Shown here piece by piece: positions 17,493 to 28,700 of a DNA stretch of 64,000 nucleotides; position 1 is the first letter of the stretch, and every line of letters starts with the position of its first letter. Position numbers and translations under genes: made by a program. The notes beneath the pieces are model-generated. The model saw only the letters and a list, made by a program, of their open reading frames with translations. It ran no database searches and was not told where the DNA came from. The DNA lies in the NCBI GenBank assembly GCA_043720395.1, contig JAYSSR010000061.1:1-64000 (forward strand), read 5' to 3'. The stretch comes from JANOYY01 sp043720395. Its GTDB lineage: Bacteria > Actinomycetota > Acidimicrobiia > Acidimicrobiales > JANYDT01.

Positions 17493-18257
17493 TCAGAGTG
17501 CCGTGGGACGAGCCGTGACCCGCCGCCACGTGTAGTGGATGAGCACCGCGAATGCGTTGCGAACGGCGTGCCTCGACACGCTCGGCGAAGGTGCGTCGTA
17601 CACGATCGGCGTCTCCACGGACTTGTACCTCCTCAGGAGGTACCGCAGCTCTGTCTGGTAGAAATGTGCTCGCGAACGTAGTGGATAGTCCGCAAATCGT
17701 TCGACAACATTCCTTGTAAATCCCTGATATCCAGATGTCATGTCGTGAAGCTTCGTGCCAAGCATCAAGTTCGCGAGGAACGTGCCACCGAGCGACAACG
17801 TCTTGCGTTTCGCGCTCCACGCGCCTCCGGCGTGCGCTGGCAGGAAGCGGCTGCCGTAGACACACTCGTACCCTTCGCCCAACAGTGCGAGAAACGTCGG
17901 AAGTGCGGCGGGGTCATGCGACAGGCCGGCGTCCATCTCGATCACGAACGAGTGACCACCGGCGAGGGCCGCCCGGTATCCGCTCAGGTACGCATCCGCA
18001 ACATTGCGGTTCTCGGGTGCCCAGATCGTGACGAAGCGAGCATCGGTGGCCGAGAGGGCCCGGCACATTTCGAGCGTGGCGTCCGTGGAGACGTTGTCGA
18101 CAACGAAGTACACGACGCCGCTGCCGATCGCGTCCAACGACGCAACGACCGCCTTGATGAACGGCTCGAAGTCGGGTTCCTCGTTGGCCATCGGCACGAC
18201 GAGCGCCCAATCGAGCGTCGGGAGAGCAACGGCGGCGGTTTCAGTTTCCGGTGACAT
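17493..18257 (-). CDS. family 2 glycosyltransferase (dolichol-phosphate-mannose-synthase-like)
   Basis: 254 residues. GT-A fold: WALVVPMANEEP start, YFVVDNVSTDATLEMCRAL nucleotide-binding strand, the metal-binding EMDAGLSHDP, and YGSRF followed by GTFLANLMLGTKLHDMTSGY as in DPM1/GtrB-like GT2 enzymes. The C-terminus FAVLIHYTWRRVTARP is basic, perhaps membrane-associated. It starts only 9 bases after the DUF499 stop codon and precedes the STELLO gene, so it sits at the tail of the four-gene helicase/methylase/ATPase run. Confidence 0.85.
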   Translation of the reverse strand: MSPETETAAVALPTLDWALVVPMANEEPDFEPFIKAVVASLDAIGSGVVYFVVDNVSTDATLEMCRALSATDARFVTIWAPENRNVADAYLSGYRAALAGGHSFVIEMDAGLSHDPAALPTFLALLGEGYECVYGSRFLPAHAGGAWSAKRKTLSLGGTFLANLMLGTKLHDMTSGYQGFTRNVVERFADYPLRSRAHFYQTELRYLLRRYKSVETPIVYDAPSPSVSRHAVRNAFAVLIHYTWRRVTARPTAL

Positions 18258-18266
18258 CGCTTGAGT

Positions 18267-21200
18267 TCAGCTCGGGTTCCCGGAAGCGGGGAGTCGAGGC
18301 GGAGCGCTGTGCGCGTCGGCTTCGACGAACCCGCTGCCGTCCTCGAAGCCCAGGTGTTTCAGATTTTCCGCGACCACTCGCCGAACGTCGTCCGGAAAGC
18401 CTTCCGCCCGCTCGGCTCGGATCTCGAGTCGGACCTCAACCTCGCTCCCGAATTCGGCGAGAAGGTGGCTCACCACCTCGTCGACGACACGACGAAATTC
18501 CCGTGGTAGTGCGTCGTTTGCCAGTCGCACGGACGCGGCGAAGTCGGTGACCGGACGACCCGACCACCTCGGCGAGACGTCCGGAACAGCGGTACCCGGC
18601 GGAACTACCGGCGCAACACCACGACCGTCAATGACCGGAACGACGGCACGTTCACGCGTGAGCTGTGCATCTGCGACGTCGGGCCGCACGAGCAGCGTCG
18701 AGGTTGTTGCGGTCGCGAATGATCCGCCCGACGAGAGCCCGAGATAGCGCCCGGCGGTCGAGTCGTAGCCGTCCGCGCAGGTGAACGATTCCGAACCCCA
18801 ACTCGTGGAAGCGGGAGCGTTGCGTGCCGTCTCCTCCAGCACGTGGACCGAGGCGAGTCGAGGTAAGTACACATACGTCGCGATCAGGTCCCACAGGCGT
18901 TTGACGCTCACATGACCGTCGGTCCACTCGGGTGCGAGCAGACCGTTGAGCAGCGCTCGAAGCAGCACCGGCGGATAGACCGTGAACATCTTCGTCTCGG
19001 CCACGAGGCGGTTCGCCGCTCGAACGGCAAGCCCCGCAGCACCGTCAACCTTGAAGACGTCGAAGGAGATCGGTCCGATCGGATCGGGTTGGCTCGGTAC
19101 CAACATCCACCTGTATGCGGACGCGAGGCGAACACCAGACGCACGCTCGGCATCGGTCCGACGCGTCTGTGTCTGCGTTACCTGTTGCAGGGAAAGGCCG
19201 AGATCGGACGCCTGCTCCTCGACCCAGGCCCACGCGAGTTCTTCCGCTACTGCCTGTTCAAGATCGGGCAGGGCAGCATGATCCGGTGCCAGGAACACGA
19301 GCATGTTCGGGTAGTCACGCGTGCCGGAGCCGTCCGAAGCCAGGATCGATTTCGCGGTCGCCCATGCCCCGGAGTCCTCACTTCGTTGCACATGCGTCAC
19401 GTCGGGCGGCAGAACCACAAGACGCACCTCGGCCGTGTCCGTCACAAGACCCGGCCCGCTCGGCGCGACGTGCACCTCGGCGAACTGTCCCGACAGGCGA
19501 GTCGCCGCCACGAGGCGTTTCACGATCGCCGCATGGACGCTGCCGCGCTGGCCCGTCATCAACCGATCGGCGTAGTCGCGGGCAAGGCGGGTCACACCCG
19601 GTTGCGTACCGAACCAGTACGACGCGTCCTCGCCGTAGAGGTACGTCGCCCGATCGGCAAGGCGCGCAAGCGCATCCCCGTACACCGACACCGTCTGCTT
19701 GGGCAGCGCGCATCCGAGGCGCACTCGTGCAGCGTCGATGCCACGACCGCCTCGACCTGAACGTGGCGCTGATGCGAAGAACACCGTCCGCGCAACTCGC
19801 CTCGCCGCGCCGTACTGACCGAGGTTCTTGAACTGGTTGTCGAGCGAACGCGACATCGAGGACGGGCCGTCGACGTCGGTGTCGATGATCGGCTGCCAGT
19901 TGTCGTCGAGATTGCGGGTCAGCTCCCCCATCGTGCCGGCGTCGTCGAGGGGAAGGCTGCCAGGCAGGATGAGCGGCGACTGATCATCCGCGTGCCACAG
20001 CACGTGGATCGCGGTTGCCATCAGACGCAGCACGCCTCGGGTCCGCTGGAATCGGTCGAGCGTGGACCAGTCCTCGTAGAGCACGTCGAACAGCTCGGGA
20101 TGGATCGGGTACGCGGCCCGGATCTTCGCCTCGTAGTCCGGGTGCCGTGCATCGGCGGGAAACTCCGGACCCTGCGATTGGTAGAGGTCAGCGAACGCCC
20201 GCGCCGTCGCGTCGCGCAGCGGGAGCTTCTGCGGATCGATGGGCTGGAACAGTCGACGCTGGACGATCGCGAACGATTCCTCCGACGTTGCCGGCCGCCA
20301 GCTCGACTCCATGCGCCCGACGACGTTGCGAAGACGTCGCAGGGCCTCGCGTCCGCCCGAACCTCCGACCTCCCGTTCGGACCCGGCGACGTCGCGGTCC
20401 GCGTCGGACCCGTCGAGCTCACCGCGTTGGGAGGCAGGAATCGACACCACGAGCAGTGCGCCCGCGGTGGCGCGTACCGATTCGGTGAGCGCCTGCGCGA
20501 ACGAGAAGTGGGTGTCGAACGTTCCTGCGGCAAGGTCGTCCTTGCCGAGCAGTTCACGGGCATAGGCAACCCACTCGTCGATCAGGATCAGGCACGGGCT
20601 GTAGGCGGCGAGAAGCAGGCGCAAGTTGTCGCCCGGGTTCGTACCCGTGCGGTCAGCGTCGGCCACGAACGCGTAGCCGTCGGCACCGCCGAGCTGCCAG
20701 GCCAGTTCACCCCACATCGTGCGCACGACCGTGCCGTCGGGCTTCGTCGAGGGCTGTCCCGGCGAAAGCTGGTTGCCGACGATCACGACTCGCCGCACTT
20801 CAGGAAGCTCGGGTGCGTCTCCCGAGGAGCACAGTTCCTGGATCTCCTGCGGCAACGCGGAGACCTTGACGTTCCCGAACAGGTGGTACAGCGCGATCAT
20901 CGAGTGCGTCTTGCCACCGCCGAAGGTGGTCTGGAGATCGACAACCGGTACACCCGTTGGCTCATCGAGCGCCGACACCCGCGTGACCGCCTGCGCGAGC
21001 AGCTGCCGGAGACCGACCGTGAGATACGTCCGGCGGAAGAACTCCACCGGGTCTACGTACTCGGCGCGGCCCTTCTCCGCCCGCACCTGGTACAGGTCCG
21101 CTGCGAACTCGGCGAGCGACAGTCGGCTGTGCGACGTGACATCGTCGTGCGGCACCACCACGTCGCGCCACGCGGCGAGACCTGGCACCGCGCTCGTGAC

Positions 21201-21665
21201 CGACGGGTCCGCCTTGGCAAGCGCCTTGCGGGTCTGGTCCTCGTAGCGGAGCCGCATGAGATCGTCCTTCGAACGACCGACCTCCTCGGCCTGCGTCGCG
21301 TCGATCGCCGTGAGAACCCGCTCGATCGAATCCAGCGCCCGATAGGCGTCATCGACGGTGAACGGCTTGTTGTGCGCCCATCCGTTGCGTACGTCTCGAA
21401 GTTCGAAGACGAGGTTTCGTTCGGTGCGGCCCAGTTCACTGCGGAACAGGTCGTCCCATCGGTCCGCCATGACGCGCAGCAGCACCGACGGGTCGTTAGC
21501 CGTCGCGTCGGAACTCAGCGGCGGCGTGGCCCGCTTGGCGTACTCGGCCAGCCAGTTCTCCACGCGGGGCTGCGCCGCCCGCATTCGTCTGTCCACATAC
21601 GGTCGCAGACCCGATGCGAGCAGATCGAATGCATCGCCGACCCGTGCTCGATTGCTCAATGCCAC
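18267..21665 (-). CDS. DUF499 ATPase, predicted defence component
   Basis: 1,132 residues, COG1483-like. N-terminal Swt1/HEPN-like helical region (DAFDLLASGLRPYVDRRM) with RNLVFELRDVRNGWAHNKPF, then a P-loop at about residue 245 (TTFGGGKTHSMIALYHLFG) and a Walker B at about 355 (PCLILIDEWVAYARELL). The C-terminus (GRPVTDFAASVRLANDAL ... DEVVSHLLAEFGSEVEV) is the usual ending of these proteins. DUF499 ATPases recur beside DUF1156 methylases and SNF2 helicases in defence islands. The start overlaps the upstream AAA gene by 10 bases, so it is the fourth cistron of one operon. Biochemical role unknown; a nucleic-acid-driven ATPase is plausible. Confidence 0.85.
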   Translation of the reverse strand: MALSNRARVGDAFDLLASGLRPYVDRRMRAAQPRVENWLAEYAKRATPPLSSDATANDPSVLLRVMADRWDDLFRSELGRTERNLVFELRDVRNGWAHNKPFTVDDAYRALDSIERVLTAIDATQAEEVGRSKDDLMRLRYEDQTRKALAKADPSVTSAVPGLAAWRDVVVPHDDVTSHSRLSLAEFAADLYQVRAEKGRAEYVDPVEFFRRTYLTVGLRQLLAQAVTRVSALDEPTGVPVVDLQTTFGGGKTHSMIALYHLFGNVKVSALPQEIQELCSSGDAPELPEVRRVVIVGNQLSPGQPSTKPDGTVVRTMWGELAWQLGGADGYAFVADADRTGTNPGDNLRLLLAAYSPCLILIDEWVAYARELLGKDDLAAGTFDTHFSFAQALTESVRATAGALLVVSIPASQRGELDGSDADRDVAGSEREVGGSGGREALRRLRNVVGRMESSWRPATSEESFAIVQRRLFQPIDPQKLPLRDATARAFADLYQSQGPEFPADARHPDYEAKIRAAYPIHPELFDVLYEDWSTLDRFQRTRGVLRLMATAIHVLWHADDQSPLILPGSLPLDDAGTMGELTRNLDDNWQPIIDTDVDGPSSMSRSLDNQFKNLGQYGAARRVARTVFFASAPRSGRGGRGIDAARVRLGCALPKQTVSVYGDALARLADRATYLYGEDASYWFGTQPGVTRLARDYADRLMTGQRGSVHAAIVKRLVAATRLSGQFAEVHVAPSGPGLVTDTAEVRLVVLPPDVTHVQRSEDSGAWATAKSILASDGSGTRDYPNMLVFLAPDHAALPDLEQAVAEELAWAWVEEQASDLGLSLQQVTQTQTRRTDAERASGVRLASAYRWMLVPSQPDPIGPISFDVFKVDGAAGLAVRAANRLVAETKMFTVYPPVLLRALLNGLLAPEWTDGHVSVKRLWDLIATYVYLPRLASVHVLEETARNAPASTSWGSESFTCADGYDSTAGRYLGLSSGGSFATATTSTLLVRPDVADAQLTRERAVVPVIDGRGVAPVVPPGTAVPDVSPRWSGRPVTDFAASVRLANDALPREFRRVVDEVVSHLLAEFGSEVEVRLEIRAERAEGFPDDVRRVVAENLKHLGFEDGSGFVEADAHSAPPRLPASGNPS

Positions 21666-22999
21666 GACCCCTCCTTCACCCGAAGCTCATCAAGGAACTG
21701 CATGGCCTCGGCGACCGATGGGCGTGGCGTGCCCCGAAGCCGATCCGCGGCCGCGGCCCTGCCGAGGGAACTCATCGCCGCGATCTCGACATAGCCATCG
21801 ATGTCCACGAGGCGGGTCAGCGTGCTCGACCCGTCGGCGTCGCGCTGGCAGACCACGACCGAGCCGTGCTCCGAACCCTCCAGCGCGTCGAGGACCGCTG
21901 GGCTGTGCGCCGTCGCGAGGGCGCGAATGCGACGCGAGGCGAGCGACTCGCGGATGAGGCGGACGAGCGTGGCGGCCTGCGAGGCATGTAGTCCGTTCTC
22001 CAGCTCCTCGATGACCATCTGCGTCTGACCGACCGCGTCGTCCGAGGATCGAGCGGGAGGCGCGGACGATTCCGGTGCCTGCCACAGTGCCGTGAGGATG
22101 GCGAGGAAGCGCAGCGTGCCGTCGGAGATCGAACGCGCCGACACCTCCATCGGTGTCGACCGACCCGCCCGCTCGGTCACGGTGAGGATCACGTCGCCGA
22201 GGCGTGACGTTTCGACGCCGAGGCCCACGATGTCCTGCTCGTTCAGGTCGTCGAGCGCCTGGACCAGCCGCGCCCGCACGACCGGGTCTTCCCGGATCAG
22301 CGCGCCGATCGCCGCGGACAGGTTGGACGCGTCGCGTCGCAGGATCGAGTCGCGTTCGTTGACATATGCGCGCATAGCATTTGGCACGGGGTCGAGCACG
22401 AACACGCCCTGCAACGCGGCGAGCAATTGCGCGGCCGCGAGATGCGTCGCCCGACCCACCGATGTCGCAGGGATTCGGCTGAGCACCTGGGTCGCGAGCA
22501 GTCGGGTCGCCCGGAAGCCGATGTGCGGATTGCGTCCGGGCGTGTTGGCGTTGAACTCGGCCGAAATGTCGGAGGAGTCCTCGGTCGGCGCGAGTGTGGT
22601 GAGCAACGTCGTACGAACCCCGCCCTCTTCACGGGCGAGCACCTCCCGCACGATCTGCACGGTCGAGCCGACACGGATCGTGACATCGAGATGCACCGAG
22701 ACCTCGCCCGTCACCGCCGTGGCCCCGAGCGCGAACGTCTCGCCGCCGAACGGGACACAGCCGGCCGCGCCGCCGCGCACCGACGGTCCGTCACGGCTGC
22801 CGTCGAGTGCATCGCGGATGTCTTCACCGGTCGCGAGACGGGCCAGGACCCACAGCCCGTCGAGCGCGTTCGACTTGCCGCTGCCGTTGCGACCGACCAC
22901 GAGCGTGAGGTCGCCGAGGGGCAGCGTCTGATTCCGGAAACTCTTGAACGACGTGAGTCGCACCTCGGTGAGCACGGAGGGCGTGACGGTGATGGCCAT
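21656..22999 (-). CDS. AAA15/AAA21-type ATPase (SMC/RecF-like), defence component
   Basis: 447 residues from the ATG at 22999, with GGAGGG six bases before it. RecF/SMC-like P-loop TLVVGRNGSGKSNALDGLWV (residues about 33-50), a late QMVIEELENGLHASQAATLV Walker B with Glu and His, and ALATAHSPAVLDALEG as the H-loop. No TOPRIM nuclease domain follows, unlike OLD proteins, so cleavage would be done by a partner. Such stand-alone ATPases act as sensors in several defence systems. The stop codon overlaps the DUF499 start, and the methylase stop lies two bases upstream of its own start. Confidence 0.85.
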   Translation of the reverse strand: MAITVTPSVLTEVRLTSFKSFRNQTLPLGDLTLVVGRNGSGKSNALDGLWVLARLATGEDIRDALDGSRDGPSVRGGAAGCVPFGGETFALGATAVTGEVSVHLDVTIRVGSTVQIVREVLAREEGGVRTTLLTTLAPTEDSSDISAEFNANTPGRNPHIGFRATRLLATQVLSRIPATSVGRATHLAAAQLLAALQGVFVLDPVPNAMRAYVNERDSILRRDASNLSAAIGALIREDPVVRARLVQALDDLNEQDIVGLGVETSRLGDVILTVTERAGRSTPMEVSARSISDGTLRFLAILTALWQAPESSAPPARSSDDAVGQTQMVIEELENGLHASQAATLVRLIRESLASRRIRALATAHSPAVLDALEGSEHGSVVVCQRDADGSSTLTRLVDIDGYVEIAAMSSLGRAAAADRLRGTPRPSVAEAMQFLDELRVKEGSWH

Positions 23000-23001
23000 G
23001 A

Positions 23002-25701
23002 TCAGCCCTCCACCGTATCGAAGCCGAGCTGCTCCGCCCCGGCGGGTTCGGCCGCCTGCACAAGTTCCTCGATCCGCGGCCAGCTGGTGAGCAGCAGGTC
23101 GATGAGACGCGCCTCCTCCGTCCGGGAGCGCTCGGCCTTCAGGAACAGCCAGTAGCCGAGCTCCTGCGCATCGGCCATCGACGCCCGTGCCTGGCGGAGC
23201 AGCGACGCAGCACCGGCATCGGAGTCCTTCGAGAGGAACCTGCGTAGGACGTGCTGGAACAACTCCCACACCGTAGGGGTGGCGTCGGCCGTCGGTGACC
23301 AACCGTCGGGCAGCTCGTCGCGCCGCACGAGGCGGACCTTCTGGTCTTTCGGAGGCGCGATGATCCCGGTACGGCGTAGCCGTTCGATTGAGAGTTGTCC
23401 GCTCTGAAGGCAGAGTTTCTCGGCGTGATCGAGCGAACCCTCGTCGAAGCCGTGATCGGCGAACCAGCGCATCGCCCACAGCGTGGCCTGGTCGTCCTTG
23501 AGATCGCCTGCGAAGTCATCGAGGATCTCGCCGAGCACCACGCTGATCTCACCAAGTGCGGCCCCGACCGTGAGCGCCTTACCCTCGGCGTCGAAGACCT
23601 TGGCGTAGCGGCAGAACACCTCGATGCCCGGACCGATCATCGACGGGCCGAGGTCCACGCCACCGAGCCCCGCCCGACGCAGATCGTTCACATGACGCGG
23701 CAGCTCCGCGCGCAGCGCCGCCCGGTAGTCGCCGAGCGAAATGCTCTGCGCGCCTACCTTTTTCGGACGGCACACGAGGATCATGTACGACGCCAGCGAG
23801 TTGGTGCCCTGCCCGATCTGACGGCTCGTGCTGGTCGCGTGGATCGGCCACGTCGCAACCACGCTGAGGTCGGCGGCGAGAATCGCGCTGAGCAGCGAAT
23901 CCCAGGCTCTCGACGTTGACTGACCCGACTCGGTCGAGTCCTCCTGGCGGTGCGCGTAGACCACGATCATCGGCAGGTTCGGGTCGGCGTTGGCGGCGAG
24001 ATTGTGGAACACCTCGGTGAAGCCATCGAGGAAATACGCGGTCGCCTTCGCCATGTTGCCCGCCCGGTGTGGTGCGGCGATCAGCTCCGCATTCTTGGGT
24101 GTTGCGATCGTGCGATAGAGATCCGCGAGGACGCCACGCAGCGCACGCCTGTGCCACACGTAGAAGTAGTCGGAGAGATCCGCGTAGCCGATCTGCGCGA
24201 AGTACGGCGGGTCGGTGGCGAGGAGGAACCGGTTCGGTAAGTGCGCTCCCCCGCCTCTTGCATCGGCTTGTGAGACGTGCGCAGCGCTTGTTCCCGGAAC
24301 AAGTGCCACGGCGGTTGAGATCGACGCGATCATCCCGATCCAGTTCGCAAAAGCTTCGCCGAAAGGATTGACTTCGACGTAGTCCCAGAGCATCGGCAGT
24401 GCCTGGCGTCCGAACGCCGCCTGAACACGCGTCGAACCGTTGTCTCCGCCGACGTACCAACGAGCCTGCGTCGAGTGACTCATCGCAAGCTTGCCGACCA
24501 TAAGGCCGAGTACCGCCGAGATGGCCCGCACCTGATCCTCGTCGCCTCCGCCGGAGCGGATCGTCTCCGGCAGACGAGCGACCGCGTCCGCGAACGCACC
24601 GAGCATGGCCAACTGCCGATTGGTGTAGATGTCGGCCTGTGTCTTGAAGCCGTACAAGCCGATGTTGATCGTCGCCTTCCCCTCAAGGGCGATTTCGGGA
24701 GCGTCGTCCGGTCGGCCCGGGTCCACACACGTGCGAAGGGTCTCGGCTGAGGGCGAGAGATACGTCCGACCTTCTGGTCCATCGACGGCGACCGCCATCA
24801 GTTGAACACCGAACCGACCGGCCGTCGCCTCGTTTCGCAGGTGTTCCTCAAGAATTGGCGCCGCGCATGTCGGGCAGCGGAACTTGCCGCGTCCTGCCTT
24901 CACTCCGTCGGCCGGACCCTCGTCGCCGACGCGCACCTCGAAGCGGACCGGCGCACCCGGCCCGTCCGGAATGATCTCCAGCCACGTCTTCGCGCCCGCT
25001 CGCTTCGACAGCCACAGCGAACTCAGCAGCGGCGCGATCGCACGGCACGCGGGGCTCGGGCACACGACCGTGCGTGCCCACAGCCACGCCACGATCGTGC
25101 CGCCACCGGGAGCGGGCGGATACAGGTGCCCGATGTCTTCCCACACCTCCGCTCGTACGCGTTCCGCGTAATGGCGGAGATCGGCGAGGAGGCCATCGAG
25201 CGGGCCACCGCCGAGGCGTCCGAGCTGCGTCGGATCGCCGATGATCGGCGGGCGTCCGGCGACCTTCGGAACCAGCTCGGTGAGCACCTTCGTGATCAGC
25301 ACCGGTACGGGATTCAGGTCGCTGCCCGCCGCGGGAAGACCGAGCCGCAGCGCTTCCACCAACGTGGAGCCGCCACCGCAGAAAGGGTCGTAGACAACGG
25401 GCGGATTGCCACCCGTTGCCTTCTGCAGCACGGCCCGCGCCTCGTCCAGCACACTCGCCTTCGGTGCGCCACCATCGGATGGCACGAGCCGCTTGATGAG
25501 CCGCAACAGCGCATCGCGCTCCGGTCCCTCGCCCGGATCGTCGACCAACGCAGCGAAGAGCAGCGCGCGCCACGCCGGTGTGGGCATCGGCGCAAACCAC
25601 TTGTGGACGTTCTTGATCGTGCCCGTCTTGCGGTCCTTGTCGGCACGCGAGGCCGCACTGATCTCCTCGACCGGCAGCGCGACTTCGATCAGCTTTGCCA
25701 T
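23002..25701 (-). CDS. DUF1156 Zn-ribbon adenine-specific DNA methylase
   Basis: 899 residues, COG1743-like. The N-terminal DUF1156 segment is RADKDRKTGTIKNVHKWFAP. SAM-binding motif I is VVYDPFCGGGSTLVEAL (residues about 103-117) and catalytic motif IV DPPY at about 496 (LATDPPYFAQIGYADLSDYF). Between them lies a Zn-ribbon: CPSPACRAI and FRCPTCAAPILEEH give two Cys pairs. N6-adenine methylation of a self motif is the likely reaction. The start overlaps the helicase stop by 13 bases, which implies translational coupling. Class 1 DISARM also pairs a large methylase with a SNF2 helicase, but drmA, drmB and drmC are absent here. Confidence 0.9.
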   Translation of the reverse strand: MAKLIEVALPVEEISAASRADKDRKTGTIKNVHKWFAPMPTPAWRALLFAALVDDPGEGPERDALLRLIKRLVPSDGGAPKASVLDEARAVLQKATGGNPPVVYDPFCGGGSTLVEALRLGLPAAGSDLNPVPVLITKVLTELVPKVAGRPPIIGDPTQLGRLGGGPLDGLLADLRHYAERVRAEVWEDIGHLYPPAPGGGTIVAWLWARTVVCPSPACRAIAPLLSSLWLSKRAGAKTWLEIIPDGPGAPVRFEVRVGDEGPADGVKAGRGKFRCPTCAAPILEEHLRNEATAGRFGVQLMAVAVDGPEGRTYLSPSAETLRTCVDPGRPDDAPEIALEGKATINIGLYGFKTQADIYTNRQLAMLGAFADAVARLPETIRSGGGDEDQVRAISAVLGLMVGKLAMSHSTQARWYVGGDNGSTRVQAAFGRQALPMLWDYVEVNPFGEAFANWIGMIASISTAVALVPGTSAAHVSQADARGGGAHLPNRFLLATDPPYFAQIGYADLSDYFYVWHRRALRGVLADLYRTIATPKNAELIAAPHRAGNMAKATAYFLDGFTEVFHNLAANADPNLPMIVVYAHRQEDSTESGQSTSRAWDSLLSAILAADLSVVATWPIHATSTSRQIGQGTNSLASYMILVCRPKKVGAQSISLGDYRAALRAELPRHVNDLRRAGLGGVDLGPSMIGPGIEVFCRYAKVFDAEGKALTVGAALGEISVVLGEILDDFAGDLKDDQATLWAMRWFADHGFDEGSLDHAEKLCLQSGQLSIERLRRTGIIAPPKDQKVRLVRRDELPDGWSPTADATPTVWELFQHVLRRFLSKDSDAGAASLLRQARASMADAQELGYWLFLKAERSRTEEARLIDLLLTSWPRIEELVQAAEPAGAEQLGFDTVEG

Positions 25702-28700
25702 GCGCGGTCCTCAGCAGAATGAGCGAGAGCGGCCGGGTCCGCGCCGCGTTCCCAGTAGGGACCCCACGGGAGCTCCAGCCCGCGAGCGTCGGAGGGCAGT
25801 CGCACGTCGGTTGCGAAGGGTCCTGCCACGTAGCGGACGCGGTCGGAGCGCGGGCCGAGCGGCGACACGTCGACCATGGCCAGGATGAACGAATCGGGTT
25901 TGTTCTGCGCGTGGAGGACCTGATTGCGTGACACGAAGAACCACTCCGCACCGCTCACGCGGCCCTTCACTTCAAGGAAGCGGACGGTGCCCGGACCGGT
26001 CGAGCGGATGTCGAAACCCGGATGGTTGTGCGGCTGCTCTCGCGGATCGAACCCGAGTGCGTCCTCGGCGTCGAGCACCGCTGCGACCGCGCGCCGATCG
26101 ACCTCGACCGGATCGATCACGAACGGCGGCGTGAGAACACCCATCGCCTGTCGGATCAGCCCGCCCGGGATCACCAGCGCCGCACCGACCACGATCGGCG
26201 GCTGTGCCCGTATCTGCTGCTCACGGTCCAGCTCCGCCATGCGCGCCCGCAGCCGATCCTGCAGCTCGGCAACCCTTGCGGCCGCCCGGTCGGGGTTGGA
26301 GCGCGGCTGACGCCCCGCGTCGGCCTGTTCGCGCCGCTCCGACTCCTTCGACTGCTGCTGAAGGATCTGACGGGTCAGCCGTTCGTGCACGGCGACGCGG
26401 AGCTTCTCGACACGAAGCACCCGCCGCGTTCTGACCTGGGCGAGGTGTTCAGTAACGGCAACGTCGATGGCATGGGCGCGAGCCATCGCTTCGACGTCGT
26501 CCACCGGGAACGACGCGATGAGCGCGGGCTCGCACGCGGCACGCTCCTCGGATGTGATCGGCCGGTAGTCGAGGTACGGCGCCTGCACCACCGTCGACGC
26601 GTGGCCGGACGCGTCGATCTCCACGAACTGGAAGCGCCGCGACACGACCGTGGGTTCGCCGCGACGGTCGTTTCGTCCGTCCGTGATCGCATGCTCCAGC
26701 ATGACGAGGACCCACGGTGTGCCTGCCGACGAACCCTCGGCAACGAGCGTGGCTCCCTGACGCAGCAGCGAGCCGTAGCGCCGCTCGACTGCGTCGATCA
26801 GCGTCTCCACGAGCGGATGGCCGGGCGCGAGCAGCTCGGCGGGCGGACGGCCGTCGCGCTGGATCCGATCGACCTCGAACGTGACGCGCTCGTAGCGCGA
26901 GGGCAGCGTCGCCGCCGACCGGCTCCCTGAACGCAGATCGATCGGCACGTAGGTGATCTCGTAGCGATCGTCTTCGCGTTCGGCCATGCGGCCACCGAGC
27001 ACGGCGAAGATCTGGGTGAACCAGTCGCGCACGTAGCGCGGCTGCAACCGCTCCGCTTCGGCGTCGGCCATGTCCCGGCGAATCCGTTCGACGTCGATCT
27101 CGCCGAGCACGTCGGCGGCCAGTGCGTTCTCTTCGAGCAGTTCACGGAGCCCCTCGCCGACCCGCTCGTCCACAACCGCGGAAAGCTCGGCCCGCTTCTC
27201 CGGCTGGTTCCCGTAGCGGATCGCCTGGATGAGAAGGTCTCGCAACGCGCGTCCGGGGAAAGCATCGCCGAGAACGTCGAACACGCGTCCACCGAGCGCT
27301 CGACGCTGCACGTCGAGCTTGGTGAGCAGCTGCGAGAACACCTGGCCTTCGCGGGTCTGGTCGGCCACGAGGTTCCACATGTGGCAGACCTCCTCCTGAC
27401 CAATGCGATGCACACGGCCGAAGCGCTGCTCGATGCGGTTCGGATTCCACGGCAGGTCGTAGTTCACGAGCAGGTGAGCGCGTTGCAGGTTGATGCCCTC
27501 GCCTGCCGCATCGGTCGCGATCATCACGACGCAAGTCGGGTCGTGTGTGAAGACGCCCTGGAGACGCCGACGATCAAGGCGCGGCGTGCCACCGTGGATC
27601 GCGATCACCGCCTCGGCGCTCCCGAGCAATGCACGGGTGCGCTCGACGAGGTAGTTCAGCGTGTCGCGGTGCTCGGTGAACACGATCAGCTTCCGGCGGC
27701 TGCCATCGGCATGGAACATCTCGGGCTCGTCGCTCAACAGACCTTCGAACTCACGCCACTTCGAATGCTCTGCGCGCCTACGAACGCGGTCGGCAAGTCC
27801 TTCGAGGCGCGCGAGGGTGGCGATCTCGGCTTCGAGTTCCTCCAGCGTCCGAGCGGCGGTTGCGCGGTCGACGAGTTCCTCCTCGATCTTCTCGATCTCG
27901 TCGTCGGCGAGATCCTCTAGTTCGTCGAGTTCGTCGTCGAAGTCGGCGGGGACGTTGCCGCTCTCGTTCGTGGTTCGGTTCGCACCGGAACGCTCTTCGG
28001 CGAGGCGGCTCTCCAGGCGGGCGCGTCGACGAGACAGCGACCGGTAGATGGCTTCGGGCGATGAGGCCAACCGCCGCTGGAGCACGGTCACGGCAAAGCC
28101 GACCTGGTTGCCCCGGCCGCCCTGACCCTCGGCCTGCAGGCGGTCGGCACGGTTCATCTCGTTGCGGACGTACTCCGTGACCTCCTCATAGAGGTTCGCC
28201 TCCTCCGGGGAGAGCGGATACGGCACCGTGGAGGCACGACGCTCGGGAAACAGCCGGGTTCCCTCGAACGTGAGCAGGTCCTCCTTAACCATGCGGCGCA
28301 GGTGCTCCGACACGTCGAGCCTGCGGGCCCCGGCACGCGGGCGGCCCTCGAACAGGTCGGCGTCGAGCAACTTCAGGAACGCCTGGAAGTCCTCCTCCTT
28401 ACCGGAGTGCGGGGTGGCTGTCATCAGCAGGAGATGGCGAGTGGCCTCACCGAGGGCCTTGCCGAGGCGGTAGCGACGGGTCTCGGTGAGCTGGTCGCCG
28501 AACCAGTGGGCGCTCATGCGGTGCGCCTCGTCCACGATGACGAGGTCCCACTCGGAGGCCCTCGCCGCCTCGATCAGGTCATCGCTACGGGCCAGGTGAT
28601 CGAGCCGCGCAATCAGCAGATCGCGATGTCCGAACGGGTCCCCGCCGCGGGCCGCTTCGATCGTTTCGTTGGTGAGGATCTCGAACGAGAGGCCGAACTT

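Noticed and set aside
19992..21794. Long plus-strand frame of about 600 codons
   Set aside because: It is antisense to DUF499 and part of the AAA gene, reads His/Arg-rich and matches no family.
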